From: Prorocentrum cordatum | Lineage: Eukaryota; Sar; Dinophyceae; Prorocentrales; Prorocentraceae | Length of the DNA: 64,000 nucleotides | Reading direction: 5' to 3' | Assembly: GCA_963575745.1 (NCBI GenBank) | Contig: CAUYUJ010016060.1 | Span: forward strand, 191,389 to 255,388 | Shown: positions 1-11,894 of the stretch, in pieces | Layout of the letters: every line of letters begins with the position of its first letter | How positions within the stretch are numbered: position 1 is the stretch's first letter | Program-made: the position numbers and the translations under genes | Notes under the pieces: model-generated | Database searches by the model: none | Seen by the model: the letters and a program-made list of their open reading frames with translations, nothing else | Told to the model about the DNA's origin: nothing

Positions 1-2300
1 CGCCCTCCGGCACTTGGCGTTTCTCCGGCACCTGGACCTGCGCCCGTGCTCAGAATGTGAGGTGCCAGGGGAGTTCGTCGATCAGGAAGCCACGCGCGTT
101 CGCTAGCGGCAGGGCTATATGCAGTGCCAGTGGGCGCATCCCCGTGCAGGTTCCTTACAAGCGCCACCTGCCACTGCCCCCTCCATGCCACTGCCCCCTC
201 CCAGTTTGGCTCGCCGCTTGCTCTCCCCCGCTCGTCCCTGGCCGCTGCCGCGCGCCCCCCTGGCCGCCGCTCGGCAGAGCTCGCGCGCTGCCTGTTCGGC
301 ATGGCTGCTCTGCGGAAGATTAGTGATTTTGATTTCCCTGTGGGCGACTTTAGAGGCGCCGGCGACTACGCTGGAGTACCTCCCAGCCTCGCTGCCCCCC
401 GCGGCGTCAACGGCAGTCCTTTTCGAAACGATGCGGGCGCCCATTCCAATGCCTCGATCGACGGCTTGGCGGACATTCGCACCGCCGCAATGGAGGGGCG
501 CCTCAAGGCCATCGTCCGCTTCGTCATGCACGCGCCCGGCGAGCGCTCTCTCGACGACCCCGCGCAGCAGGTGGCAATTGCCGAGCATGCCTGGGACGCG
601 TGAACAACGACGACCGTGCCCTCGGCGTCTTCAGCGAGCGCCGCCCACCCCTCCTGCTCGACGAACCCGCGGGTCACTCCACCGTCTGCCAGGCGCGCCT
701 CGCCCGCCAGCACGGCGGCGACGTTGCTGCCGCAGGCCCCCGGCCTCAGGATGGGCCCGCGCCCGATGCCCCCCCTTTCCTTCCTGCTGCTCCACGCGCG
801 CGCGACCTGCTAGACCCCCCCAGCAGGGGGGCAGGGGCGACGTCGGGCGGCCAGCTACCCGGCCCCCGCCCCGCATGCGCCCGCCAAAGCCCGCTCTGCC
901 TCCGTTGCCGGCCTTGGCGTTGGCCTGGGCCAGGCACTCGGCGACCCTGGACAGCGATCTGCGCGGGCCCTGCCTTGCAACAGGTTTGCTCCCACTGGCG
1001 GGATGCCCCGGCGCCGGCGGCGCCCCTGCTCCCCGGGCCCCTGTCGGCGCTGGCCCTGTTCTACTCGGCCCCCCCTCCCGCCGGCCCATGCCTCGCTGGC
1101 CCCGCCAAATTTCCCTGGCGGCAGTGCGGCGAGCTTCGGAGGCGGGTTCTCGCCGTCGTCGGGGCGCGCTACCCCCCGGGGGGGGGGGGGGCGCTGCAGA
1201 GCGCCCCTTCGATCTCGCGCGACGGCTCCTCATGAGGGGCCTCCGCGGCGAGGCCCTCCGCGGCCTCCTCGTCAATTTTGCCGTCGCGCCCCAATTGCGC
1301 GTTGGCCCAATCCCTGCTGCATTCGCCATCCCGGGTGGCGCCCAGCCGCGACCCCCTGCACTCCCCCGCGCGCGCGCTGGCCGCCCGCAGCGGCTCCCGC
1401 TCTGCCGCGCGCGGGGCCCTGGTCGAGGGGCGACCGGGGCCTCGCCCCCCGCTCCGCCGCCGGTGCCGGCCCGGAGCGGGGCGCCGGCCCGGAGCGGGGC
1501 GCCCGCCCAGAGGCTGCGCAGCGCGGGCGCCCGTAGCCTCGCCCCCTCGCGCGGCCTGCTTCCCGCCTCGCAGGCGCGGCTCCTCCTGCGCCGACCTTGG
1601 CGAGCGCCTCGCCCTCCGATCGTTCCTGGGGCGCTTCTTCGGCCGCGGGGCAAGTCCTGCACCGTGCGCGCCTGCGTCGGGCTTCCCAGACAGTCGCGGC
1701 GCAGGCGCTGCCACGGCCCCTCGTCGCATACCTGGGCGGCCCGGCGAGGTTCGAAGCGCCGCGGGGCAGCCCAGCGCTTGGGGGGAGTTGTCCAGCCGCG
1801 CTTCCCAGCGGGAGAAGCCTGTCTTGCAGAGAGGCGTTCGTCGAGGGATTCGAACGGGCGCGCCCCCAGACTTGCGCCGAAATGAAGCGCGAAGCCGAGC
1901 GCGCTTTCGCGTCGGAGCTCGCGCGCGACGGGGGCATCTTCGGATCTCCTATATTCAGTTGTCCAGTCACCATGTGCCATTCGGATGAGCTCGCGGCCCA
2001 CTTCCCGCGGGCGGGGGGGATTTTCGCGGGCTGCCCCTGGGGCCTGCCCTTCCCTGGCCCCCGCGGGTGGCTGGCCCGCTCCCCCTGGGGCGCCGCCCGC
2101 TGGCCCCGGCGGCCGCCTGCTTCCCATGTCCCTTTTGGGCGGCCTTCCCCCGCGGGTGGTGCGCGGGCGTTGAGGACTCGGTGAACGGGCTGGGCCTCGC
2201 CTCTCTCTTGCGAGGTGTTTTTTTTGCTCTCTGCGCGTCATAGTTCCGGGCCGTCTCCCGGCGCAGTAGCCAGGCTGCCTCGGCGTGGACACTCATGCGA
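1..2300. other. GC-rich stretch, no supported gene
   Basis: Very GC-rich sequence in which long open frames occur on both strands at the same place, as expected when stop codons are rare. The translations are Pro/Arg/Ala-rich and show no domain. Two short tracts look more protein-like in frame 1 of the plus strand: 301-603 (starts MAALRKISDFDF, ends at a TGA) and about 1815-1990 (contains ARDGGIFGSPIF, faintly like the cis-proline loop of DsbA-type isomerases). They could be exons of a spliced gene, but no clear splice junction joins them. Confidence 0.3.
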
Positions 2301-5280
2301 GCTCGCGCTCTCCTGTGCCACCCCTTTCCTGTAGCGCCTCGCTCTCCTGCTGCCGCCCCGTTGGCCTCTCCGCCTTCGCGCCCCCAAGCTGGCTTCAGCG
2401 CGCCCTCTCTCTGGCCCACCATGTCCCTCCTCGCGGACGGTTGTCTTGTCCAGCCCGCGCTGGACCCGTTCCCGGCCGCCGCCTTTTCTGCAGCCTGCCG
2501 CCTGGTTGGCTGGTGCCGCAGCGTTGCTGCCGGCCCCCTTTGCGGCCCGTCGCCGCCGTCACTGCCAGGTCTGTTTCGACGTCATTGCTTCTCGCGCCCT
2601 TCCTGCCTTGGCTGGCGCTGGCACCCGCCCCCCGTAGGCTCGCGTCCCCCGCGCCCTTCGTGGGCTTCCAGGTCGGCATCGGTTTCCTGGTCGTTTTGCG
2701 TTGCTTGCTCGCCCCCCCGCCTGCAAGTCCGGTTGGCTTACGTCACCTCCATCGCGCCGTATCTCTGTCTACCCATCGCCCTATTTGCCCTCCACGCCCT
2801 CATGGATTATGGTTGCCGGCGGCTACGAATCCTAAGGCGGTCGTTCAGGTTTTGGGTGTGTCTAGTCCGCGCGTTTCTTGTTTGTCTACCTTTTCCACCG
2901 TGTCGTTGCGCGCAGGGCCGCGACGCCAAAAAACGTTTGCGTGTGCGTGCGCATGTGTGTTGTATGTCCTGTTCCTGCGCATGCCTTGGGGGCGGCGTGC
3001 GGTCTGGCCTTATGCCCGTGGACTGGCACGCGAAAGGGGGGGTCGACTTTCTCAGGGTTGAACACATCGCGCTGGAAAGGTTTTCTCGATGTCGGCCGAT
3101 GGGGGGGCCGATCCGGGCCCCAGGGCCGTCAACATGTATTTGGTATGGAAGCTGGGCCAGAAAGGGGTCGGATGGGGCAACCCAAGGCCGCCGCCTGTGG
3201 TCGGGAGGTCGGAGGCAAGGGTCCCCGAAACGAGTTCGACACAACCAGGCCGCCTAGACACGCAACTAACCCTTCGCCCGAGTGCCTGTCAGTGGGAGAC
3301 CCCCTTCCCCCAAATTCTGAGGACGGCCTTCATCCTTGATATGTTTCTTGGGTAATGTGTTCATCGTGCTGACGTACGTCTCTAGAGAGGCTTAGGGAAG
3401 TAGTGTTTGTGGCGTCTTCTTGTTTGGCGGGTTGGGAGATTCAGACCACACCCACACACACACACACACTACCTACCAACATGTGTTTCAAACCTCGCGC
3501 AGCGCAACTTTCAGGAGTCAAGCACATCTTCTGATCTCAGACGTCATGCGCCGCAAGCAATTGTCCCAACGGGCGTCTTGTTCGGCGGCTTCGGGATCCG
3601 AGGCGGCCGTGTATTGGGGCCCGGGGCCATCATGAAAAAGACCCGCGGTGCAACAATGTTCGGGGATTTGGCCGAGCGCCTTCGTGGCCAGCGTCGTGAC
3701 GTCAGAGGTTCGGGCTCTTCGGGGTACAGTCAGGCAGCCGTATAATGTTACGAATGAACTGGCCCAGAGCGTCCCAGAGCACTTTCACAGAGTTGCGGCG
3801 GCCCATACATACTCAGGACGCGACTCCGCAGCCCTGAGTTCTTCGTGCCCGTTGCGTCAGCAATCTATCTTTGTCTAGCCCGGGAGGAGGGGGAGGAGGT
3901 AGATGAGGAGACGGGGAGGATGGCGGCATACTACCTTGGATTCGAATTCCAGCTGTGTCAGTGTCAGGAGGCGGAGAACCAGGATGAGATGCAGGAGCAG
4001 CTGGGGTGCGGAGGCATTGGTGCCTTGGCTGGGCAGGAAGTGTGCAACGCAGCCTCCGGCCGTTCCTTCAAGAAGTATGCGCAGCGCAACATCCTCCGAA
4101 CCACATGGGCAACGTACGTATTCAGGAGAGCTCCATGCCTCCCCGCCCTCTCTTGTCTCCCCCACTACTCCTCCTCTCCCTCCGGGACAGAGACGGGGTC
4201 GATGTGCATACTGCGTTCGATTTCACCGCGAGCCTCAGGGCAGCTCGAGTGGCTGCTCTGGCCACGGATTTCTACGGTGCGGTGGGCCCACACTCGGCTC
4301 AAGTTGGAAACGCTTCAATTGGGTAACTATTCGGAGTTCGTCTGGGGATGTAGTGCGTCCTGATTCTTCCTCCCTTTTGCTCCCTGACCCTCTCGCTCCT
4401 CCCTCATGTCCTCTCCCTCCTCCCCCCCGTGCTGTGGCAGCGGGCTGTCCGAGGAAGGCGCATTGGCGACCGGCGTGGCCTGGCTCGTCGCGGAGAGAGG
4501 TGAGGTGGACACTGTGACATGCCCAGAGGGCGCGCGCGGGTGCAACCTCGAGGGCCAGCCGATGCACAGCGTCCAGGTGCAGACCGGCCCCTTTGGCCGG
4601 CTCCAGAAAGGATTCTCGTCGCCTGCTCATCGAAGGCCTTCATTGCGGCAGGTTCGCGCCGCGTGGACGCAGCGGGGACCCCGGCGCGGGCGTTCAAGGC
4701 TGACCGCCGCCAGTAGCCTGGAATGGGCCGACATCCCACGCTATCGGAGATCGGGGGCGGAAAAGAGGGGGGTGATGATTCTATAGGCTTACGCCACATC
4801 CGCCGACCCCTCATCTTGGCGGTCTTGCCGGCTCGCTTGAGTCGGGCTGGGGAGTCGTGTATGGGTCCATAATGACCTCTCTTGGGGCCATGTGGAATCC
4901 GCTTGGGGTCATCTCGAGGCCCCGGGGGGCCCATCGGAAAAGAAAGGACGCTAATGCAATCTTGGCATCGTTCTGGAGATGCCCAAAGGGTGGAAGCGTT
5001 GGATTGGGGCCCGTATATTTCTTGCTGGGTTTGATTTTTTTGGTGAGGCGGGGTTGTTTTTGGGGGCATCCCTCAGCCCGCACGGGGAACCTCGGGGCTG
5101 CGGAGGGGACGAGTCTCACACGCTTGGGAACCGAGAAGGTGTTCGCGGTTTGTTTCGCATTGCTAGGTCCAGACACGTTACGAGCCCGAGGCCATCGCGT
5201 GACCTACGGGGGCTGAGCTAGGACGCTACGTGCGGCCGAAGCGGTGGTTCGGTTGGTGTTCCCCCGCGTCCTCACGGGGC
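2301..5280. other. Intergenic sequence, no supported gene
   Basis: CT-rich in the first part, with a (CA)n run near 3449-3471. A frame at 3845-4120 encodes a somewhat acidic, Gln-rich tract, but I recognise nothing in it. No RNA gene or mobile-element end was seen. Confidence 0.4.
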
Positions 5281-5367
5281 GTTCCGTCATCATCATCATC
5301 ACCACCATCATCATCATCATTACCGTCGCCATCATCATCATCAGCATCATCATCATCATTATCATCG
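5281..5367. repeat. (CAT/ATC)n microsatellite
   Basis: Nearly continuous ATC trinucleotides with a few interruptions. It lies just upstream of the first recognisable codons of the Helitron-like element. Confidence 0.85.
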
Positions 5368-5375
5368 AGTCGTCA

Positions 5376-6105
5376 AGAGTACGCTGACGTAGAAGGCTGG
5401 AAAAGGGGCAGGAAAGCGGAAGCAGAGAAGGCATGGCCCACGTACCACGAGACGACAGAGCTGGTCGCAGCGCCGGGGTACTTACACAGCGGCCAGACGA
5501 ATGGGTTGGAAGAAACGGAAGTCGGCGGGAGGGAATCAGCGAGCCGGAGTGGGATAACAGAAGAGGGAGACAAGGGCAACGAGGAAGGGCGAACCTGGCT
5601 GCAAGAGTACCTCGGCGTCTGGGTGCAAAAGGGGCAGGAGTTTCGACAGAACCACGTGCGCCAGTGGAGCAAGCGTTTGCAGTGCGTGGTACCGTTGGCA
5701 CATTGTCAGAGGAAAGACGACATGACGCAGTGCAAAAGCTTTTTCCCGCGCACGACGTGGCTCATAGATCGCGCAATGGTGTTGTGCCAAGGTTTTTTGA
5801 AAAACCGTGACGCGCCGCGAGCAGGGAGGAGGGGCATGACAGGGTGCTTGCACGGGCCCATGAACGAGGAGAACCTGAACGGCACGCTACCAGCGATGCT
5901 AAGCGGCGCGGTAGGATTGAATTTCAACAGCGACTTGCAGATCCCGCACAGGTTCCCAGCGACGGAAGCGACGCATGATAGTTGCGCGTGCGAAGAGCGG
6001 CGCTGGGGGACGGATCGACCCATAGACATGGTTCAGGCAGCGCAGCGAGCGCAGAATGCAGCAGCGGGGTATGCGGCGGACTATCAGTGCAAGCGGTGTG
6101 CCCCG
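5376..6105 (+). pseudogene. Helitron/Pif1-type protein, N-terminal fragment
   Basis: Frame 1. After the microsatellite the frame encodes about 240 residues matching the pattern of large dinoflagellate Helitron/Pif1 proteins: a Cys-rich stretch (CVVPLAHCQRKDDMTQC), a conserved tract with SGAVGLNFNSDLQIPHRFP, and the segment AAAGYAADYQCKR. The frame then runs into unrelated sequence (PSQRGEGDQKGPPR...), while the expected continuation appears in frame 2, so a single-base change near 6100 broke the gene. The true N-terminus, where a Rep nuclease would be expected, is not visible upstream. Recognition rests on remembered family patterns and needs a profile search. Confidence 0.55.
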
Positions 6106-7645
6106 TCTCAACGAGGTGAGGGAGATCAAAAAGGGCCACCGCGCGCTGGCGGAGCAGACGAAAGACAGGACCGCGGCGCACCGAGCGAACAGGCACATGA
6201 AGAGGTTTCTGAGTGACATGTACGGGAGAGGTGTGGTGCGGTCAGCGCAGGAAAGTGCGAATCTGCGCGCGTGCCGAGACCCCAGAGACGCGACTGGTGC
6301 CGAGAGTATCAAGACTGCGAAGACAGCCATGATCCCGGGAGCACAAGCCGTGCGCATGGCGGAACGGCTCTGTGCTGACGGGGACGGCGTAACCGTAGCA
6401 GCGTCGGGGATTCTGGAAGCAGACAAACGAGAAGGGCCGAAAAAGGTTCGAATTGTGTCTAAGAGTCCAGTGTACTTGTATGGCATGCGCCCGGTTGACG
6501 CTCCTGGTGCGCCGGACTTGGCGCACTTATTGTTGTGTGAGTTCTTGCCATATTGGCGCATCGAGTTGGCAGCGTTTCCCCGCGGCGGAGCAGAGCCGGC
6601 AGCCGCGGCCAGCAATGATTACCAGGCGGAGCTGACGAAGTCCGGGATTCAGAAGGTCCGCGAAGCAGACGAGCAGAGAGCGGATGCTGACGAAGGCGGC
6701 GCGCTGCCCGGACCCCAGATGAAAGCCGGAGTGGATTATGTGATCAAGGCAGGATGGGGGAGTTATTCGTGGGTCCCGTTTCCAGATGTTCCTGAGCTCG
6801 AAACAGTGAGGCACGCGCGGGCGCTGGTGCGAAACGAGCGCCCGAGAAACCCCAGCTCTCATGGGACGCCGCAGCCGAAAGACGGAGCGGGGCAGGAGGA
6901 TAGGAACGGGCTGTTGTTGATGGTATATTTCCGGGCCTTCACACTTCGCGACGATGAGGAGTCCGCGGGGGCCGACTGTGGAGTACCACACCTGCGAGAG
7001 TTCCGCGGAGAGCAGGGGTCATGGGCGGAGGCGTCTTTGGAATGGTTGAGGAAAGGCATGCCATGCGAAGAAACAAGGAGGTACGTGCAGAACTACATGG
7101 GCGCGGTGGATATGCGACCAGTCACGGACGAAGATCTAGTCAAAGGCGAAGACGAGCTGCGCAGCGATGAAGAACTGGATCCGCGAATTGTCGACGCGGC
7201 GACTATGCGGAAGACGCGCGCGGGAGGCGCGCCCATGGAGAAAGAGGGCGGGCGGACCAATGTAGACGCGGAGTGCGAGAAGGAGAAGAGCCGGGAGGCC
7301 ATGGCCAGGGGCGACGCCGTTTGGGGCGAGATGACGAGTCGAAAGAACGGAAAGCGCAAAAAGCACGGAGAGGACGGCGCGTTGAGGTGGGATGACGCGG
7401 CAGTGAAAAGAGCGCAAGCGATGGCCGCGGCGCCGAGGGCGGCAGGAGGAGGCGGCGCCGGGGCAGCGGAAGGTGCTCCGGAAGTGGTCACGGCCAAAAA
7501 AGCGACGGCGTCGAGCGTGCGGGAGTGGAGAACCGGTCTTGCAAAGAGCGGACTGAATGAGAGACAACGGAGCGTCGTTGAGAAGGTGCCAGATCGAGTG
7601 TTGGCGCAAGAGTTCGCGAGTTCCGCGCAGGGAAGGAGAAGAGGC
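6103..7645 (+). pseudogene. Helitron/Pif1-type protein, middle fragment
   Basis: Frame 2 continues with RLNEVREIKKGHRALAEQ, then HRANRHMKRFLSDMYGRGVV, a conserved tract in these proteins. About 480 residues follow without a stop, including a hydrophilic Glu/Arg/Lys-rich linker. The last family-like segment is LNERQRSVVEKVPDRVL near 7550-7605, which corresponds to the Q-motif region just before the Walker A loop of Pif1/RecD-like helicases. No GxxGxGKT/S follows: the frame turns into unrelated sequence and the next recognisable segment is much further along the helicase. The protein therefore lost motifs I, Ia and II. Confidence 0.55.
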
Positions 7646-8495
7646 CAGAGCCCTTCTGATATGCAGCCCCTACACGATAGAGGACAATATACGTTGGCTG
7701 GGGTACCACGAGAAGGAATGCGCAAGCTTGCCCGGGTGGCTGCCGTTGGCGAAGGGGGTGCCCGTGGCTTTGGGAGATCGCTTGGATCGGTCAAAGAAGC
7801 AGCTTCTGCGGGGGCGCACGGCGACGATCCATGGATGGGCGTTGCACGAGGATGAGGTCGTTCGAGACGGCGACGAGGAAGTATTGATGCATCTGCCGAG
7901 AGTGATTGTGTTGGACTTCCATACGAAAGAGTGGCACCTGCCAGGGTGGGGGTCGGGGCTGCATCCGATCTTCCCATCGAAAGGGCGGAAATGGTTCTTG
8001 GACGGATATCGGAAGCATCCAGTATTGAGTGTGAAGCGCACGCAGTTTATGATCACCCCGGCTTTGGCAGCGACGGCGCACTCTGCGCAGGGCCGGACCA
8101 TGGCTGCAGTGATAGCAGACCTTGAAAGAGGGCGCGGCGTGAGTTGGATGGCAAGTTACGTTGCCATCGCACGCGTGCGGAGGCGGGGGGGCTCGTTGAT
8201 TTTCAGGCCTTTCGATAGGAAGCCGCGCAACGCGGGGGAGATGCCAGGCGCAAAGAAGTTGTTGCAGGTGCTTCGCGGGGAGACAGTGGAGTGGGATGGG
8301 TGGGAAGAGGAACTAATGCCACGAGACCAGTGCGAGCGCTGCCGGCGGAGGTTGTTGGTAGAGGCGTTCGCGAAGTACGAGTTCCAGAGAAAGGAAAGGC
8401 CGGCGTTCTGCAAAGAGTTGCACGGAGGAGATGAAAAGCGCGGGCGAGAAATGGTGCAAGACGCGCAGAGGGTGGGCAACGAGAGGAGAGAGTGA
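7645..8495 (+). pseudogene. Pif1-like helicase, C-terminal fragment
   Basis: Frame 3 encodes about 280 residues that resume inside the helicase: ALLICSPYTIEDNIRWLGYH, a segment with LPLAKGVPVALGDRLDRS, then the helicase C-terminal motifs. PALAATAHSAQGRTM is the motif V equivalent and ASYVAIARVRRRGG the motif VI equivalent with its arginine. Both are typical of Pif1/RecD-type SF1B helicases. It ends at a TGA at 8493-8495 after a Cys/Arg-rich region (QCERCRRRL). The 5' junction near 7645 is both a frame change and a deletion relative to the family. Confidence 0.65.
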
Positions 8496-8571
8496 CGACG
8501 CGGCACGCCATGGTAGCGGTCGGAACGCGGACGCGGCGGCCGACGACGGGGAAACGAAAAGGGTTAGGACA

Positions 8572-9117
8572 ATGTACTGCGCCAAGTGCAGCGGTATCAA
8601 AGCCGAGCAGAACTCGCGGAAAGACAGCGCGAAGTGGAATCAGAGCGTCGGAACAGTGCGATGTACGAACGGTAAGTGCCTGTCGCTATATGACGAAAAG
8701 GCGGATATGTCGGAAGCTCAGAAGAAGCACAATGCTGCGGGGGAAAGGCTCTGTGGGAAATGCGCGGAAGAACGAGAGAAAGAGGTGCGACGGGGGAACG
8801 CGGAGGCAGCGAATCGCAAGCGGAAAGCCGAGGCGGACGCGAAGCCACTGACGTGTGCGGCGCGCGGAGAAGCGTTCTCGGACACGAAACATGTGAAGCA
8901 TAAGCAAGTGGAAGATCACCGAGCGGCGAAAGGAGCGAAAGTGGTGCGCGGAGGCTGCAAGAACCTCGGGTTCACAGCCCGCAGTTGCCAGGCGTATCAG
9001 TGCGGCGGCGCGTGCAAGCGAAGACTACCGAAGTCGGCGTTCTCCGGAGACCCTGCCAACGTCGCACGCGATGCAAAAAAAGGGCACCCTGATATGCAAG
9101 ACCTGCAAATGATGCCC
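8572..9117 (+). pseudogene. Cysteine-rich zinc-binding tail of the Helitron/Pif1-type protein
   Basis: Frame 1, from the ATG at 8572. The translation holds several paired cysteines: MYCAKCSG, VRCTNGKC, LCGKCAEE, SCQAYQCGGACKRRLPKSAF. Related large dinoflagellate proteins carry a series of similar zinc-ribbon units after the helicase, so this tail probably belonged to the same polypeptide. It sits one frame away from the helicase fragment, with the break near 8495. The frame runs on into the purine repeat after 9117, and those residues are not part of the gene. DNA- or RNA-binding is a reasonable guess but not shown. Confidence 0.5.
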
Positions 9118-9480
9118 AATCGGGGGCGCGCGTGCGGGGGAGGACAGGGGGGAGGGGGAGAGAGGGATGGGGGTGAGGCGGAGGATGGAGGGAGAAGGAC
9201 CGGGGAGGAAGAGGATGAGGCGGGGGAGGAAGAGGAGGAGTGGGCGATTAGGAGGTGGAGGAGGAGGAGGAGGAGAGGGGGAGGAGGACGGGGACACAGA
9301 GACGAAACTCTGGGATATGTGCTATGGATTAGAGGTTTTTTGTATGTGTATAGGGATCTCGCGGCACGCCTCTCGGGGACCTCTGGAAAGCAGTTTTGAA
9401 CCCACCTGGCGGCCGAGGTGGAGGAGGAGGAGGAGGAGGAGGAGAAGGAGGAAGGGGACACAGAAACAAGGCTCTGGGTT
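9118..9480. repeat. GGA-rich tract with an internal ~50-bp duplication
   Basis: Two GGA-rich blocks are each followed by a related ~50-bp segment beginning GGGGACACAGA (9286-9337 and 9456-9507), so the block-plus-segment unit is duplicated about 170 bp apart. Confidence 0.7.
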
Positions 9481-9489
9481 ATGGGTTTT

Positions 9490-10650
9490 GGGTTAGAGGC
9501 GTCTTGCACCAGCTTGGGACCAATTTGGAGACAGGTTTTGCCGTCTTGGGGTCGTCTTAGGCCGAATTGGGAGGCGTCCTGGGCCGTGTTGGGATTTTCT
9601 GGGGCCGTCTTGCGGCCCTCTTGGGGCGCCGTGGGGCGATCTTGGAGGCTCTTTGGGCTACGTGAGCCAACGGAAGCCGGGAAAGGCAACAATTGCAAAC
9701 ATGTTCAACAACGCAATGGAAATGGAGACTTCGTCGGCGATCGTGAAAGCCTTGTAGGCCATCTTGAGGCCATCTTGGGCCGTCTTCGATCTGTCTTCGG
9801 CCGTTTTGGAGCCATCTTGGGCCGTTTTGGAGCCATCCTGGGCCGTCTTGGAGCAATCTTGGCCTCGAGAGCGCGAATCTTTTTTTGTGCGCAAACGCAA
9901 CCCCGCCACCGTGCCTGGGTTGTTGATATGAGACTTGTGCGGTGATCGTTGGGATCTCTTGGGGGGCTTCTCGCAGGACGCTTGGAGGCAGTTTCGAAGC
10001 CTCTTGGGGGCCGTTTGGAGGCCGTTTTGGAGCCTCTTGGGGGCTTCTTGGGGGCCTCTTGGGGGCCTCTTGGGGCCTCTTGGGGCCTTCTGGGGCCGTC
10101 TTGGGGCGGAAGGCTCGGATTGTCGGTTCGGGCCCCCCCTCTTGGGCACCTCTTGGGGCCGTCTTGGGGCCCTCTTGGGCTGTCTTGGGGGCCTCTTGGG
10201 CCGTCTTGGCGCCCTCTCGGGCCGACTTGGGCGCCTCTTGGGGGCCTCTTGGGGCGGTCTTGGGGTGCTCTGGGACCGTCTTCAACGCCGTGAAGGCCGA
10301 CAAGTAGTATATGATCTAAATGTACGCTTTCCCATAGGAATTTGACGATTTTCGGCGCTTCGGCCCTTCTGAGGACTGCTCTTGGAGGCCAGGCCTCTTG
10401 GGCCGTCTTGGAGGCCTCTAGGTTCGCCTTGGGGCCATCTTGGGCGTCTGGGGGCGCTCGTTTGGCGCCTCGGAGCTCTCGTGAGCCGTATTGGAGGAGT
10501 CTTGGGGCCTTCTTGGCCCGTCTTGATTCCCTTTTGGGCCCAAAAGAGCCCCGTGATGCGCTCGTCGTGGGCCCGGGGGGGGGGTCGAATCTCCGGTTTG
10601 GGGTCCCAGGGGGGGTTAACTATCTCACACGCCTAGAGACCCACAAGGGG
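9490..10650 (+). repeat. Degenerate CTTGGGGCC array
   Basis: More than a kilobase of degenerate 9-12 bp units around GGGCCGTCTTGG / GGGGCCTCTTGG. The plus strand reads as Leu-Gly-Pro-Ser-Trp repeats and the minus strand as Ala-Pro-Lys-Arg-Pro repeats, both by-products of the motif. Related arrays lie at 35050-35400 (same strand) and 35740-37800 and 46135-46300 (opposite strand). A non-repeat anchor with CCCATAGGAAT near 10328-10345 is shared with the opposite-strand array. Confidence 0.8.
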
Positions 10651-11580
10651 TCGGCGGACTAGGGGGGGGGAATCATGGCGTGGGCCATGATAGTTCCCCA
10701 GATTTCATGGTGCCTCTTCTTATTTCATTACGTCCCTGGCCCCCCCGCTGGGCCGCGCACGTGCCGCCGGTCATGATTTGCACCCCCCCCCATTCCAGGG
10801 GGGGGGCGACCCTCGCGGTGTCAGAGGCCAGGGCCGACGCCACGAGACGAACACACGCCACACAGCCAGCGCGCTGCCACCGCAGGGGCACGAGCGGAGC
10901 GGCTGGCCTCGGCCACAGACTGGTCCCACGGCAGGAACCCGGGGAGCGGCCTGGGGTCGCTGACGCATGCACGAGCTGTGCACTCCCTTTGCTTGTTCCT
11001 TGCTGTTCCTTCTTCTCCTTCTCCCTTTCACTCTGGCGTGTTCCTCGCGTGCTTGCCAGACGCTCCTCCGTTACACGCGGTGGCGCAGCCTCGCTGTGGT
11101 GATCTACAGCGCTCTGAAATCGTAGTGTCATCGTTGCCGGGCGGAAAACAAAAGGAGCGGCTTGGACACCTGAAACACACCTCCTGCACCCAGCGCGGTC
11201 CTTCCTTCAGCGTCGCGACTGCAGGTCCCCCCCCCCGCAGGGGCGCGAAGCTGGTCGCGCCCCGTCGCGCCGCGCGGGCGGGGCGAGCGACCCTGCGCGG
11301 CGTCAGAAGCCGAGGCCGGCGTCGTCGCGAGACGAGCATGCCTCGACCCCCCCCCCCCGCAGAGGGGCGCGGCACGCCGCGCGGGCGGGCCACATGGGGC
11401 GGCGGCGTCCCCCCTCCCCCCCCCCCGGCGGGCCGCGCCGTGTCGGCGCAGGCCCGGCGCCGCGCGCGTCGCGGGGCGCCGTGTCGGGGCAAAACCTCCC
11501 TGTGCGCGCCGCCAGAGCTCGCCCGCTCCCCCTCGGCGGGGAGGCCCCGCGGAAGTTCGCGGGAGCAGTCGGAGAGCAGT
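10651..11580. other. Intergenic sequence with GC-rich duplications
   Basis: No gene seen. A small hairpin (TCATGGC...GCCATGA) lies at about 10675-10692. Segments near 10805-10855 and 11280-11340 share a ~50-bp GC-rich sequence (GCGACCCT...CGAGACGA). Confidence 0.4.
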
Positions 11581-11581
11581 G

Positions 11582-11757
11582 TCGGACACTGGAGCATATA
11601 CAGTACCAGTGGCGGGCGGCTTCTCAATCCCAGGACTTCTTTTGTGGTTCGGGGACGACGTCGGGGTGGTGTGGTGTACACTTCTTTCCCCGCTTTCCCG
11701 TGGAAATAGCTTTCTTGTGAGAGTTTCAGTGCAGGGCCAGGAAAAAGGCGTCGGTGG
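11582..11757 (+). repeat. ~175-bp dispersed repeat, copy 1
   Basis: Similar to 12597-12805 in order and orientation. Shared landmarks are ACTGGARCATA, GGGACGACGTCGGGGTGGTG, a CCCCGCTTTCC block, and a terminal part with TTTCAGYGCAGGGCC. It has no open frame of note. Confidence 0.7.
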
Positions 11758-11894
11758 GACAGTCCCGGCAGAATTTTTTCGGACGTCGGTGCGGCTTTCT
11801 CGGAGCGACGCTGGAGGCCCCCTGGCGGCGCCTCCGGCGCCGCCTTTGGCGCGCCTCCGCAGGGCAGGGAAGCGGGTCCAGCGCGCGGACCTTC

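Larger units (their letters stand above)
5376..9117 (+). mobile_element. Decayed Helitron-like element (Pif1-type helicase protein)
   Basis: Four successive tracts in different frames read as one protein: a Helitron-type N-terminal segment, a middle segment, the C-terminal part of a Pif1-like helicase, and a cysteine-rich zinc-binding tail. At least three frame changes (near 6100, near 7645 and near 8500) and the loss of the ATPase core make it non-functional. Helitrons encode a Rep nuclease plus Pif1 helicase for rolling-circle transposition. Neither the Rep HUH motif nor terminal TC...CTRR ends were found, so Helitron origin is inferred from family resemblance. A host Pif1-like gene that decayed is the alternative. 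Confidence 0.6.

Noticed and set aside
119-2292. Very long open frames (up to ~590 codons) on both strands
   Set aside because: They overlap each other in antisense, are Pro/Arg/Ala-rich and contain no motif. High GC makes stop codons rare, so such frames are expected by chance.
3020-3045. Third copy of the 194-bp MITE
   Set aside because: Only the short word GCGAAAGGGGGGG matches the terminus. The rest of the element and the second terminus are absent.
9490-10340. Coding genes rich in Gly-Pro-Ser-Trp (plus) or Ala-Pro-Lys-Arg (minus)
   Set aside because: Both strands are open over the same stretch, and the same motif recurs in several arrays of either orientation, which marks it as a DNA repeat.
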